NCBI RefSeq assembly: GCF_937616625.2 | Contig: NC_065574.1 | Span: 53,906,052 to 53,970,051, forward strand | Length of the DNA stretch: 64,000 bases | Reading direction: 5' to 3' | Source of the DNA: Mercurialis annua | Taxonomy: Eukaryota; Streptophyta; Magnoliopsida; Malpighiales; Euphorbiaceae | Shown: positions 24,916 through 37,631 of the stretch, one piece after another | Numbering within the stretch: the stretch's first letter is position 1 | Layout: each line of letters opens with the position of its first letter | The notes under the pieces: generated by a model | The model's database searches: none | The model's input: only the letters and a program-made list of their open reading frames with translations | Told to the model about the DNA's origin: nothing | Program-made: the position numbers and the translations under genes

Positions 24916-26674
24916 CTATCTGTCGGAGCCTGTAAACAGATCAAGTAAACCACAGCAATTCATGAAGGAGGTCCTCTGAGTTACTCTTGGAACTGAAGAT
25001 ACAAGAGGCTGCATGCCAATTGACAAAAAGAGGCGAAGCATTCATTTGTCAATGCAAGGATACAAATTGAATATAATGGAAATAGCATGACATGTCAAAC
25101 CTGTAAAATGATATAAACAAGAGACAATACCTGGGTTTCAGTAGATTCAGACGGTTCATCATCTCTGGCTTTAACTGCATTCTTACCAGCTTCAGAAGGA
25201 TGAGCGCTTGATGGTGTCAGCATTTTGCCCTCATTTCCATTCACAGTACCACCGGAAGCCTCAGAATGTTTGCTCTTCTCAACAGAAATAGTAGTTTCGG
25301 AAACATGAGTATCCGATATCTTACTCTCATTTCCATTTATATCAGAAGTAACCAGACTATTTGATACCCCAACATCATTAGATTTCGGCAGCAACTTATC
25401 CTCATTTTCCTTCAACACTGATTCAATCACATCCAGAACCTTTGCGCTCTCAACTTCAGCATCTTCCATCACACATTTTGCCATCTCAGACAGGGGCACA
25501 GGAGGTTCATCCAAGTTGTCAGACGGGACAGTTTCCACAATGGAGTTTCCATTAGCTTTCTCGAGTAATTTTTTAGCTCCAGAAACTTGCGTTATCTCTT
25601 CAAGGATCACCTTTTTCACATTACTGAATGCATTATGTGCTTCCTCCTTCAATTTTTTGACAGAAGTATGAGACTCATCATCAGAAGAACTGCTACTGCT
25701 AGAGCTACTGTCATCTCCAACTTGCGACTCCTTTGCAGATTTAACGTGCTCCACACTAACATCTTTGCTCTCGGCATCCTGTTCAGAATCCAGCTCTTTC
25801 TCAATTTTCACAACACCGTCATCCTCTACTCCAACTCGGTTACCTTGTGCATCACTAGAGACTCCCTCAACAGACGCCGACCGCTCTCTCTTTTCAAAAT
25901 CTTCACTCTCCTCACGAAATGGATGCTCCTCGTTGTGGTGGTCCTGTGAAGCCGGGGAGTCAACATCCCCGCCATCACTGTCCCTCTCATCCTGGCTTTT
26001 CGGATCATCGTTACCTGATACCATTTGATAAAAACACAAAAATATGACTCAAAACATAGTCAAAATAGAGATTTCAAATCAATCTACAAAAGGAATCAAC
26101 AAATGTCCATCACATATACCAACAACCTCATAATTCTAATCAAACCAAGTTAAAAAAGGAAATGAACCCAAAATCCTAAACACAATTGAAAACCCTAATA
26201 AATTCAAATCAAAATTAAGCTATAAATTGAACATTAAATAAACAACCACCAAATTTGACCAACATACACAAAGTCACAAACCATTAAAAAACCTCAATCA
26301 AAATTCAAGCTACAACAAGAAAAAACAGCAAACTTTAAATAATCCCATCAACAAAAACTCCAAAATCTTAATAAAAAATCAACCAAAGAACATGAAAAAT
26401 CAGAAAAATACCCATATTAACAAAATTAAGAATAAAAAAAACCAATATCAACCAACAAATAAATACACCTAACCATACCCCAGATTCAAAGACAAATAAT
26501 AAAATCTAAAAGTTTACAGATTGGCAAACACAAGATTTCAATAATTAAACCCAAAAAGCAAACTTTAAACAAATTTTAAAAAAAGATTAAACCTTGAGGA
26601 TTAGTATTATTATTGGTTTGCTGTTCTTTCCTTTTCTGAGCTGCTTTTCTTCTCTTCTTTGCACCTGATGGCAT
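24916..26674 (-). CDS. Acidic serine-rich protein of unknown function
   Basis: Three exons on the minus strand (26593-26674, 25131-26014, 24916-25008) join in frame to give 352 aa. The N-terminus is strongly basic (MPSGAKKRRKAAQKRKEQQ), like a nuclear or nucleolar targeting signal. The long middle is disordered, rich in D/E/S, and includes a serine run followed by DDES. The last exon encodes a hydrophobic, Cys-containing tail (RTSFMNCCGLLDLFTG) that ends the protein and may be its conserved functional end. The large exon can read through its donor into an alternative short C-terminus, but the spliced tail looks real. I do not recognise the family. Charge pattern and length suggest a nuclear scaffold or chromatin-associated protein, which is only inference. 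Confidence 0.72.
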
Positions 26675-27498
26675 GATTATTAATAATTAATCTCACTTTT
26701 TTTCTCTCTAATTTTTTGTGGGTCTCTCACAAAATTAAAAATAGTAGGCCAAAGATTAGATCTTTGTTTAAAAAAACAGTAAACAGTTGAAGAACAGGTT
26801 GGAGAAGAAGAGGAGCCAGCCACTATAAAAATGGCGTTTTAGATTCTGCTCTGTGTTCCTGACTGTTGTCTGTTACTTTACCTGGATTTTAATTGTTTTT
26901 ATTTGGTTTTTGGGTTTAAATTGAGAGATTTAAGGATTAATATTATTTTAATTTGGTGGCAAGTGTCATTTTGTGAATGATGAGTTTTTAAATTTCAAAA
27001 ACAAATGAGAAATTGTTGTTTAATTTTTATATTTATTTTTATTTTGATGTGGGGTTTAATTAGTGATTCATTGAATAAGATGATTTGGCATAAGAAGGAT
27101 ATAGATAGATAGGGTTGTGGGGTATATTTGCATCAATTCATATGGAAGTTTATTTATTTTTTGATAGGAGTTGGATGGTGGGGTGGGTGGTCTATAAATT
27201 TCCAAATATACTTATATAATAAATAAATAAATGTAAATATATAAGTCAATATTTTAGATAAAATGTCAATATTGTTTAATAATTATAAATATGTCCTCTC
27301 AAAAAAATTATAAATATGAATAAATAAGTCAAAATTTTAGATGAAAAGTCAATTTTTTAATGTCTATCATACGTGAATATCTATTGAAGTTATTTAAAAT
27401 ATAAACAAAAATATAAACATTTGTATAAGCGTTGGACAACATTCTGTTGATGTCGTGGTTTTATTTTCTCCACAAGCGGTCTCTCTTTTTGATTATCA

Positions 27499-27529
<31 letters not shown>

Positions 27530-28421
27530 AAAATATGAAAAAATATAAGTACAAGCTGTTAATAGACATACTTGTATTTTTATATATTTAGTTAATTAAA
27601 CGAATTTATTAAAGATTGAAATTTAGATATTTAAATTATAAATTATAAATTCTGATATTATATCAAATAATTAATTTATTTAAATATTAAGTTTTTAATG
27701 AAGTTCCAAAATAATTATATTATCATCTATATTCATTATTTCTTTATTATTTCTAATTTTTCTTCTTAATGATTCATATTGAGAAATTTTAATATTAAAT
27801 TGATATATACTTTTTAAAAGAACTTATTGATTAAAGTTAAAAAGATCTTCATCAAATATTTTTTAATTTTAGAATGGTTAACGAAATGGCAAAGCATTAA
27901 TAAAAAAATTATTTAAAATTCTTGTATTAATTATTTTAGATTAGTTAAGATGGTTTATAAAATAAATTAAGAAAGAGTGATGGTTGGCACTGGCAGAGAA
28001 TCACATGATTTGGTCCATTTAGGTTTTAAGTTTAAAATTAATTTAAGGGATAAAGTTGAGTAAAAAGTGGGGGTTTGAGTTGGGATTTGGGTGGGACTTA
28101 AATTTGAATTATTGAGAGTAAAGTAATAATTATAGATTGCAGAAAAGGTATGAAAAACAACTCGTTTTCTTAGTTTCCATCGGCGGACTCTTTACTAATT
28201 GGAGCACATAAAGCAGCAATTATTAAATTATTAAAAACAATTGAGCAGATTTTATCGTACCGACATCAAACAACAATTTTTAAAATTTAAGAACATATGG
28301 TAAAAATACTTATGTGAACTCAGGAAATTATTAGCAACTGCAGTATTTTAAATAGTATTAATTTTAACATACTTAATCATTAACTAATATAAAAATTATA
28401 AACATTAAAATAAACAAATAT
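26675..28421. other. AT-rich intergenic sequence with (AT)n
   Basis: The left end is the promoter and leader of the minus-strand acidic protein gene. An (at)13 microsatellite lies at 27499-27525. The rest is AT-rich with no supported gene. Confidence 0.5.
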
Positions 28422-28778
28422 TGGAAAACAAATCCGAACACTCATTTTTTTTCGATTTAATTCTAACGTTTAAAATATTACGAAATAAATCATAACCTTT
28501 TTAGTTTTCACATTTTATGCCCAGCAGTTTTCAGCCATTATTTGTATCTGTGGCAGCTATATTATTAGCATATTTAATTCTATATTTTAAAATTTTACAA
28601 ATAAAATTTCAACGTTTTGCATTTTTACACTCTGAAATCTAAAAAAGATGACAAAATGAACGGAATCGGGATGAGAGTATAAAATGCGAAAAATGAAAAG
28701 GTTATGATTTGTTTCGTAACGTTTTAAACGTCATACTTAAATTGCTAAAAAGTGAAACGTTGGAATCTGTTCCCACAA
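28422..28778. mobile_element. MITE-like inverted repeat
   Basis: The left arm contains aacgtttaaaatattacgaa then aaatcataacctttt. The right arm, reversed, contains gacgtttaaaacgttacgaa then aaatcataacctttt. Arms of ~150 bp flank a short centre. No coding capacity. Confidence 0.6.
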
Positions 28779-28892
28779 TACCCATAAATATTATTTTCTT
28801 ATCTAACAAGTATGAATTACTCTTTTACATATAATACTTGTTTCTATCAAATTTAGAGACTCCATACTTAAATTAAAAAGGAGATTATAGAT

Positions 28893-29218
28893 ATGATTCA
28901 ACTTAAATAATAATTTGTCCCCTCAATTTATAAGCAACAAACAATTAGTATATAAATTAATTTTATTGACAAATCAGTCATAAAGTTAGTAGTTATGGTT
29001 AATTAACCTATTTTTGCAATTTAAATTATAAATTAAGAGGAAAAATTACCAATTAAAAGGACAATTAACTTACAAGTTGAGGAGACAAAATGTCAAAATA
29101 TAAGTTAATTGAGCATAATCACCGACTTTATGTCTAATTTGCCCATAAAATTAGTTTATATGCTAATTGCATATTACTTACAAGTTGAGAGGGTAAATTG
29201 CCACTTAAATCAATATGA
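28893..29218. mobile_element. Palindromic MITE-like element
   Basis: The left arm has cttaaataataatttgtccc and ctcaatttataagcaa. The right arm, reversed, has gatttaagtggcaatttacc and ctctcaacttgtaagtaa. It shares arm words with the 8268-8585 element (taagtggcaat, cttgtaag), so it is a second, more decayed copy of that family. From 29219 to 29710 I see nothing. Confidence 0.6.
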
Positions 29219-29715
29219 TTATATATATATATAAAAAAAGATAATTTACACTAATTTATTCGAACTGTCTCTCTCTCTCTGATAAACTTATCCTTATTTT
29301 TTAATTCTTACTCGAAATGTCTTTAAGCTTTTAGTTAATAATTTTGCTGTTCCTACCATTATTTATTATTTTTAAATTGTATTTAATAATTTTAACAAAT
29401 AATAAATGAAAACATATCAAATGTTTTTTTTAATTAGTTCAAATTTATAAGTTCATATATCTATATAAATTAATTTCACATCTTAATAATAGTAATGAAT
29501 CTCGGATGAATATGATAAATTCAGATCCTTTTGATTGAATATAAATATCTTTCCATGTATGAAGAATGATATATATTTATTGAGTTTGGCTTGTATTTTT
29601 TAAATTGGGTTGGATTTAATAGATTTTTTAGGGATATTTTAGGTGTTTAACCTTTTAGGGTATTTTGATGACGGCACAGCTAATATTGCGCCGCCAATTT
29701 TTTAAAAAAAATATC

Positions 29716-30165
29716 TGTAAGAAAATAGCTTAAGGGTCCTTACTTGACCCTCAAGCCTATTTCTTTTCCCGTAATGTGATCTAATTAAGAATTTTATTTT
29801 CTATAGGAAGTAAGATATACCTAATTGATTTGGTTATTAAATAGGAGATCTTTTCCAATTATGACTCTACCTTGATGGACGGTTGAGATTAAGTTTTAGG
29901 GGAAATCCTAATTGGAATTTCGGTCCTCTCTTCTCCTATATATAGTGCTTTTGGACCATCACAAAATCACACCAACAAACACATAACTAAAAGATTTATA
30001 GGCAAGAGGAGAGAAACCGAAACTCTTCATTATAGTGTTTATTCTATTATTCCGCATTCGTAATCGCTATAGAAGGAGGTATTTTTCTATCTCTCCTTTG
30101 TATTAGTCTATTTATGATTATCATGTTTGTTCAAAAATTTTAGGGGTCATGTAAATTAACTTACA
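29716..30165 (+). repeat. Copia 5' LTR
   Basis: 450-bp LTR, TG...CA. It contains ctcctatatatag, a probable TATA box, about 225 bp into the LTR. It matches 49211-49660 along its whole length. Confidence 0.93.
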
Positions 30166-30167
30166 TG

Positions 30168-30178
30168 TGGTATCGGAG
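30168..30178 (+). other. Copia primer-binding site
   Basis: The sequence tggtatcggag lies two bases after the LTR. It matches the complement of the 3' end of initiator tRNA-Met (tggtatcagag) with one mismatch. Confidence 0.8.
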
Positions 30179-30993
30179 TTTAGGTAAACGAACACTTGAT
30201 TGTCCATTAAATTATATAGACGTTTGTCAGAAATTATTATTCGTTTTCTATTTTGCCGCAAATTTAATAACTCATTGGGTATTTTCTAATTGTGCGTGAT
30301 GGTTTGTTTCCGAATTAATGATGTCTTTCACAATCTCATGGCCACTAGTTATTATGTTTCTTTTAGTAACAAATATAACTTTATGCTGAACAAAAAAAGG
30401 TTATGATTCTAAATCTACTAATTTTGTTCATAACGAAACCAACTTTATTTATGGTGAATGATTTTTTTTTTAAACAGTTTAATAATTTGATTTTCTTTTC
30501 AATTCAAATTTATTTCTGGAGTTTATTTAAAGTCTCCGTGAATGACATGATCACATTATACACAATAGTGAAAATTATTAATTTATATTTTTTAATTGTT
30601 TTGTTTTAATTAAATATTTTATATTTAATGCACCATTATCATAACTGAGAAAACTATAAAGGATATAACGCATTATTTATTTATTTATTTACTTAATGTT
30701 AAGATTATTATAGTGACCTTAATCAATTAAAGAATTTTCTATTATATATTATATTACTATTATTATGATCTATTAGTCAATATATGAATTAATTAACTGT
30801 CCACAGATAATTAAAAATTATATTTTGATAAATAATAAAGAAGTAATGTATATATAGACTAAGAAAATCCACAATTTTTTTTATGTCTAATTAGAGTAAA
30901 TATATTACTTAATTATGTATGATGAATATAATGACTTTTAATGGTATTATTTGTAGAATTTATAGTGACGTCCCATAGGAGCACTATATTTTC

Positions 30994-31281
30994 TTGTCAT
31001 ATATATTCAAATTTTATATGTTGCTTATGTCTATTAAATGCCTTAAAAAATTTAATGAATCTCTACAAATTGCAGCATCTTTTCCTGCGCATTTGTCATC
31101 ATCTGTCTCGTTTGTCCCACTTCTCACGGGAATCAACTTATCAGAATGGAAAGAGAAAGTTGAATTCACCTTGGGAGTACTTGATTTGGATTTGGCTCTT
31201 CAAATTGAAGAGCCAGCTCCTCTTACAGAAACAAGTAATGATGAACAAAAGACTCTCTATAAAGATTGGGAGAAGTCTAAC
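30994..31281 (+). pseudogene. Copia gag, 5' fragment
   Basis: The reading frame includes LLTGINLSEWKEKVEFTLG and LDLDLALQIEEPAP, typical of the Copia gag (UBN2-type) N-terminal region. It runs straight into the nested Gypsy-like element at 31282 and continues in the same frame after that element's right target copy at 44983. The first true codon is unclear. The leader from 30166 to about 30990 is non-coding. Confidence 0.75.
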
Positions 31282-31647
31282 TGTCACGACCCAATTTCAT
31301 GGATCGCGACCGGCGCTAGGGTATGGGTATGGTTGTACAAAAACCCGTAGCAAGCCTTGCGGATAAAATCAAACATACAAAGTAATATAACAACTTAAAT
31401 GTAATTACTTACATTGATTAATAAATAACCAGAGTTAAACAAATAAGTATGTCAAAACATAAAATAAAGCCAGTCAGACAAATCTGACAAACATTTAATG
31501 TAATATGAACTTCTAGTTTTACTACTGCGGTCTAAGAATAAAAATCAGTTTGACAATCTATACAAAATAAAATAACCCTCCGAAGAATAAAAGGATCGGA
31601 GTGGACCAGCTTTCAAATCATAAACCTGGAAAATTTGGGAAAACAAC

Positions 31648-34600
31648 TGTCACGACCCAAAATCGAGGGCCGCGATCGGCGCTAGGGAATGGGAATTATA
31701 GTTCCGAAACCCGTAGCAAGCCTGAAATTCACTAAGACTTTTTCGCAATAAACAATCATATAATGACTTTACAAACACCGCATTTAAACAAAAATACATT
31801 TATATACAGTGGTAAAACCATACAACGTGCTCGGACTTATCGTTTCCGTATCATGAACGTATTAGCCCGGCATAAACCACTATGTCAAAATTACATCACG
31901 GAAATTTACCTCCGTGATAACTATTGTAGCCAGACCTCATATACACAACAGACATTAACTATAAACCATATAAAATTTCACTGCTGTAATAGGCCACGAC
32001 ACTGGTCAGACATCATACTACTGCAGCATCTACGGAAGTCGGGGCTGTACATAGCCAAAGGAACTTCCGGTTAAAGACGAACTTCTAGCGACGTCTAGAA
32101 TCTAGGTACCTGAAAAACACACTATTTGGGGGTCAGCTATTAAGCTGAGTGAGTTATACTTTAATTACCATATTATCAAAATAAGCATCGCATTTAAAAC
32201 ATCTTTTTTTTAAGATATATATATATATACAATCACATTTTCAAACAATTCCAACATATACAATTACAGCGATTGCAAACAATTCACTTAAGACAAGTAT
32301 TTGATCCGATCGAAACCTTAATCTTAAACTCCTTAACCTCTCCTAAACCATATCACATTCAAATCATATCGTCCGAGTGGCCGGGTCCCGAGATAGTTCG
32401 ACCGAGTTACCCGCTACCACGTGGCATAGTCCCGAGATAATTCAACCGAGTTACATCATGCCACTACTTAATCCCAAGTTGTGGGTCCCGAGATAGTTCA
32501 ACCGAGTTACCCACCAGATACGGGTCCCGAGATAGTTCGACCGAGTTACCTCGTATCTGCCACAATTATAATCCTCCTTTCCGATACCCAAACATATTCC
32601 ATTTCATAATTAAAAATATGATCAACATTTAATGAGCTCATATTAAACGTATCTATGTACGAATATCTAGACTTTCATAAACACCGGTGATCACACGGCC
32701 TATTGACGCCCAATAGGTAGCTCGTTTCTTCGGATCATATACAAACTCACATTGGCAAATAATTGACAAGTCTTAAGCAAAGTAATATAATTCAGACATC
32801 AAACAAGTCAATCCAATACAATGTAGTTCACTCCATAAACAAACAAATTGAATATAATTCAATCATATACCAACAATCCAAATCAAACAATTCAACTCAA
32901 ATAACTAATGCGATGCATTTAATAATAATAATATATGGTATATATAAAATAATTTTTAATACGATAATAAGAGTGAGTAAAATATACTCACCGCTTGCTA
33001 TCCATAACCTTCGATAATAGTTTAGCGATGTCGCGTTTTGTAAGTTCCGGGTTCCATTGGTAGTTGCCTCGTCAAGTCTACGCAAAGTCGATAATAACTT
33101 GAATCAATAACAATCTAACTATAATTAGTTAATCCAAAACTAGGTTTCTAGCCAACTTCGGCTATTGAAACCGTTTACTTAAAACAGTCCGACCACTAAA
33201 TAAAATTGACATTCTTAATGTTCAGAACGTCGCCTACAACTTTCATTTTAGGTCTCGGACTGAGATAAGTACCCGAAGATGTCGGAATTTGGCTCTAAAG
33301 TTAATAACTTGGGGCTGTCCAAATTTCAGAGCTGCTATACGCAACATAATGTTCTGAATTATTTGAGCCATTTCGAGGCCAAACTAGCAGAAACTTAAAC
33401 TTAGACATTTATAGACGACATCCTTAAGTTTCCGTACCAACAAACGGAACTTAATTTGGAGCTATATAGCTCGAGATATTGCCCTTGCAATATGGCTGTT
33501 TTGCAGAACAATTTTCTGCAAAACGTCAAACTAGTTTACGTAAACTTATTTCGCAACTATAACATGTCAATACTAAGATCTTAACAAAATTATTATCTTG
33601 TGTCAATATAATGCAGCCCTCATAAACAACCATGAACACTAATAATCCTTGGTCTATAGATTAGTTTCAAACTCATTTTATATTAACACCGATTCTAGCT
33701 TCGTAGTGTTACGTTTAAACTCAAATCAAATACGTTCTAACTTCGGGGGAAGGAAAGTTCAGCCTCTTATTCTTGCCACCATACCCTAAAACATACACAA
33801 TTCTCATAACTCTTACAACTCACAATCAATCCATCACAACTCATAAATTTATCTCATAAATACCAATTTTAGCATTTGAATCAAGTATCATCATTAAAAA
33901 TCAACAAAACAGCCCCTATGTTCTGTAAACCGTAACTGATATTTGAGTTTTTTTTACCTTCAGATGTTAGTCTAGATCAGTAGGAAATCCTTCCCTCGTT
34001 CCAACGACGCAAAAATCGCCCAATTCCGATATCAAACGAAGAATCTACAAGCTTTCAAAGATTTTTGAATCAAAACTCCATTCTTAAAATTCTAAATCGT
34101 AAACAGCCCTATAACCGAAAACCCTAACCAAAAATTGAGCTTTTTACCTTAAATTGATGAGTTAGATCAGTAGAGAATCTCTCTCTCGTTCCGTTGCCGC
34201 AAGAATCACGCGAATCGGACGAGAAACGAAGCTTGTAGGTGGATTTGAATTTTTGACATGAAGTAGGAGGAAGGAGATGAAGATGAAGCCTATCTCTACT
34301 CAATTCTGGAAATATGAAGTTGTGGTGATGATATTCATATGTAATAGCTATATATAGCATGTCAAAAATATCTCCTTAGGTCCTTTAAGTTGCCACCTCC
34401 ATTCGTTTCGCTTTATAACTTTTCTTTCGCTCAATTAAGTCCATTAATCCGTTAATCATTCGATCTCGAGAAATTTTTGTATTATTTATGTCCAAATAAA
34501 TAATATCACCTTAGTATCTCATAATTCTATTTCTGTAAGTTTATTTTAGCAATTTCCGGCTAAAAACGCTCAAAATTCAATTTTGAGCTAAAACGCACTT

Positions 34601-34955
34601 TTTCCAACTTTTTTGTCCAAATCTCATTTTAGTACTTATCGATAATCAATTTATCGATATTATTTTTATAAATACTAATTCCCCTCAATTATTTATTTAA
34701 TTTCTATTTTCCGGGAACTAAACGCTTATTTTCCAATTTTGAGCTAAAGTGGACTTTTAGCCACTTTTCTCACATTTATCCTTTTAACCCAGTTCCATTT
34801 TCCTTGTGGAATATTATTATTAAAATTCCAATGTCGACCTACTCGGGTCTTCTTTTATTTAATTATTTCTCAATAATTCCCTTTTTGGCCGCTTTAACTG
34901 TTTAAATTTGGACACGTTGCCTGCCTTAGCAACGTCAAACATACGGGGTATTACA
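31648..34955 (-). mobile_element. Solo LTR (3.3 kb) of a related Gypsy-like family
   Basis: It has the same kind of ends (plus strand TGTCACGACCC...GGGGTATTACA) and a perfect 5-bp duplication acaac (31643-31647 and 34956-34960). No internal region follows, so it is a solo LTR, normally left by recombination between two LTRs. Its sequence is clearly different from the host LTR beyond the ends. It carries a ~180-bp imperfect duplication (around 33960 and 34145, both ending near gaaacgaag-type words). Confidence 0.9.
32380..32560. repeat. Four-copy cccgagata motif array in the solo LTR
   Basis: The motif cccgagatagttcgaccgag, with g/a variants at two positions, occurs four times: about 32386, 32430, 32489 and 32525. 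Each ends in gttac. At least two copies are bracketed by inverted flanks: gtggcat with atgccac, and agatacg with cgtatct. Each could form a hairpin that presents the motif in the loop. Confidence 0.75.
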
Positions 34956-37310
34956 ACAACGGGGTCAGATATACTGAGATGAGTTCGCAATACTATTTAC
35001 ATTTATTAAGTTTAAAACCCTTAAATCAAAACATTTTTATACTAATATAATATGATTATGGAAAACAGTATTGAAAAGATCCCAGCGTAAGTATGACATA
35101 GCATACTGAAAAATAAACCCAGAGTGGACGGGAACAAATCCTCGTCAAATTACCAGCGTAAGCAAGACCATAGTCTGCCGATCCCAGAGTATATACCGGT
35201 GCACACAGTCTCGATACAAGCCTATCGAGTAGCTCGTTTCAATCCAGATCCATAATCGCTTAAAACAGTTCAAAAGCATTTATAATACTAAAATAAATTG
35301 CGGTACTTAATAAAGCGGTAAATAGCACTACAAACTCACTGCTTGCTTATCCACGTGATCTTGGCAAACAGCTAACCCTGGTTCGACTCCGGAGCGCGAG
35401 TAGTCGAAGAGTCTAAAAATAAATCATACGTTAAAATCGCTCCAACCCCTAACTCTAAGAATACTAGACACCACGTAGGACTAGCACAAATAATAATCCA
35501 GATAGAAACACAGAGAAGCACAATCTCACTTAAATTATAATGCCGTAAATAAATCAAGCCTATTGAGTTCATATTTAAAAATCACTCGAAAATATTAATT
35601 AAATAATATTTAATTAATAAATAAAATCCTTTCCTGAAATAGTGAGGTAGCCGGGTTTCTTAAAACTACCAAGCTAATCCCACATGTCGGGCGACCCAAG
35701 TCAAACCCGACCCAACCATAAAACCAGAGTTATAAACCACAGTTTATAATTTAATATTTAATAAAATATTAATCGACATTAAAATAGAACTCAATAGCTT
35801 ACAACCCAAATAACTAATTATTACCGGCAAATATCTCAAATAATTACATAGCAAAATAAAGCAAAAATATAACTTTATTTTCAAAGGCATCCTAAGCCAA
35901 AAATATCAAACTATCAATTAAATAATAGTTAATAAAAATTATTAATTTAATTTTCAAATAGCTCGAATATTATTATTTTTAGGTCTTAAAAATAATATAA
36001 TTAAATTGACAAATTTTCAAATTAAATAAAATCTCCAATTCTTATTTAATATAGTCAATTTTATAAAATCATAAATAAACTATAATAAAATTAATATTAA
36101 TTTGAAATTTGAAATATTAACGCCCAAAGAAATTTCAAATTATAACTAATGATATTATTTAAAACGTTAATTAATAAGTCGAAATCAAATTCGCAAATTG
36201 AAATCAAAATCAATTAAAACAGTTAAAAGATAAGTTCAGGAACCAAAAGATTTAAGACACAAAAACTTGATAACCAAAGTTATCATTTAGCCAATAAGAA
36301 TTTGAATTGGCCAATAGCCATATGACACAAGGTCATCTTCTTCATTTATACACAAACCCAAACCCAAACACATAATTCTAACATTTGCAGAAACCGTACA
36401 ACCAAATTAAGCCATGGATAATTCAAATTCTTACAACTATTCTCTTACTATTTATTCCCCTAATCATTCATTACTCAACACTTAATCATATCTAGAACAA
36501 GAACACATAACAATGAAATCGAAATCAAAGTTACAGTAATCAAATTCTCAAAACAAAGAACAAGTTCAAGAACCGAAGATTTAATCCTTGCGAAATCAAA
36601 ACGACGAGCTAACAATCACACTAAACGTTGTAACAATTCAAAGAACACCATAAATCACAATCCTTTTCACAAAGAATCAACTCAGAAAATCAACCAACAA
36701 TTCGGCAGTAACATGTCAATATGAAAAACGTTAATAACCTTTCAAAATGATAAACTTGCGGCGATTGAAACGGAATAAGATACGTACCGTTTGGCGAATT
36801 TCAAGATTTGGAATCGTAGAGGAACGAGTCTACTACCACGAGGAAGAAACAGAGCTGAATTCGATCGAGAAACGGCTACGAACGAATCAAAATAGTAAAC
36901 TGTCGATTTATGGTTCAAACCAGAAAATTTCACAAAAACGATGAAACGGCAACAGCTAATACGGGAAAAATAACGTACCGTTTTACGAAACGAAAAATGG
37001 GGTTTGTAGATACGTGAGTCTTCTATCTCTGGAAGGAAGCGGAACCTATTTCGGCTCAGAAACGAGATAGAAATCAGTGATGAACGGAGAGGTCGTTTTT
37101 GAACAAAAACTGAGATTGAATTAAAACTTACCAATGATTTTCACTAAACTTTGGTTGATGATAGCGGAAAGGATTCTCAGCGAAAGTGAGTACGGAAAGC
37201 GGCTAGGGTTTGTATGAAACATGGAGAAGAGATTAGGTTAGAAGTTACGTTTTTAAAGGCTTCGGAAAGAGTGAAAAATAAGCCCCAAAGTACCCCTCCC
37301 CACTGCCAAC

Positions 37311-37500
37311 GCTGGTCTCGAACGAGACCAGCAATTATAAGCTGGGTCTCGTTCGAGACTGCTGTGTCTCTAACGAGACACAGCAAGAAATTGGACTGTC
37401 TCGTTCGAGACTTTCAAGTCTCGAACGAGACACTGCGTATTGATCAGGTCTCTTTTGAGACCTGGTTCAATACAGATGGTTCAACCATTATGGTTGAACC
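37311..37500. repeat. Array of seven short hairpins in U3 of the 3' LTR
   Basis: Six units of the form gtctcNNNNgagac lie at about 37314, 37345, 37366, 37398, 37417 and 37448. Several have longer pairing arms (gctggtctcgaacgagacc; gctgtgtctctaacgagaca). A seventh palindrome (ggttcaaccat/tatggttgaacc) follows at 37478-37500. In element orientation the array begins about 130 bp inside U3, where enhancers usually lie. The half-site tgtctc equals the AuxRE core, but the 4-nt spacing is not the 7-8 nt favoured by ARF dimers. Confidence 0.75.
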
Positions 37501-37631
37501 AAAAGCAAGGGAACCAAAACCCGGACCAAAGAAAAACCCAACCAAAGATCAAACCACAAATCGAACCACCAAACCGGAAAAAAAATCTATAACTTACAAA
37601 ATTAAATATCGAAATTTTACGGGGTATTACA

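Larger units (their letters stand above)
31282..37631 (-). repeat. 3' LTR of the LARD-type element, split by a solo LTR
   Basis: On the plus strand it reads TGTCACGACCC...GGGGTATTACA. The part 31282-31647 and the part 34956-37631 become continuous when the solo LTR and one acaac copy are removed; that joined order is seen uninterrupted at 42034-43400. It contains a ~200-bp imperfect direct duplication (around 36780 and 36975, both starting acgtaccgttt) and a hairpin array near U3. The short ORF at 35372-35572 recurs in each LTR arm and is not a gene. Confidence 0.85.

Noticed and set aside
25587..25949. Plus-strand ORFs opposite the acidic protein gene
   Set aside because: They are antisense shadows of a long, low-complexity minus-strand exon.
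35378..35395. B-box-like ggttcgactcc suggesting a tRNA or SINE
   Set aside because: No A box or tRNA fold around it. It sits inside the LTR and recurs with it.
35372..35572. 66-aa ORF present identically at three places (35372, 42811, 43998)
   Set aside because: It lies within LTR sequence and its two other copies are simply the 5' LTR arms. Identity reflects recent LTR copying, not a conserved protein.
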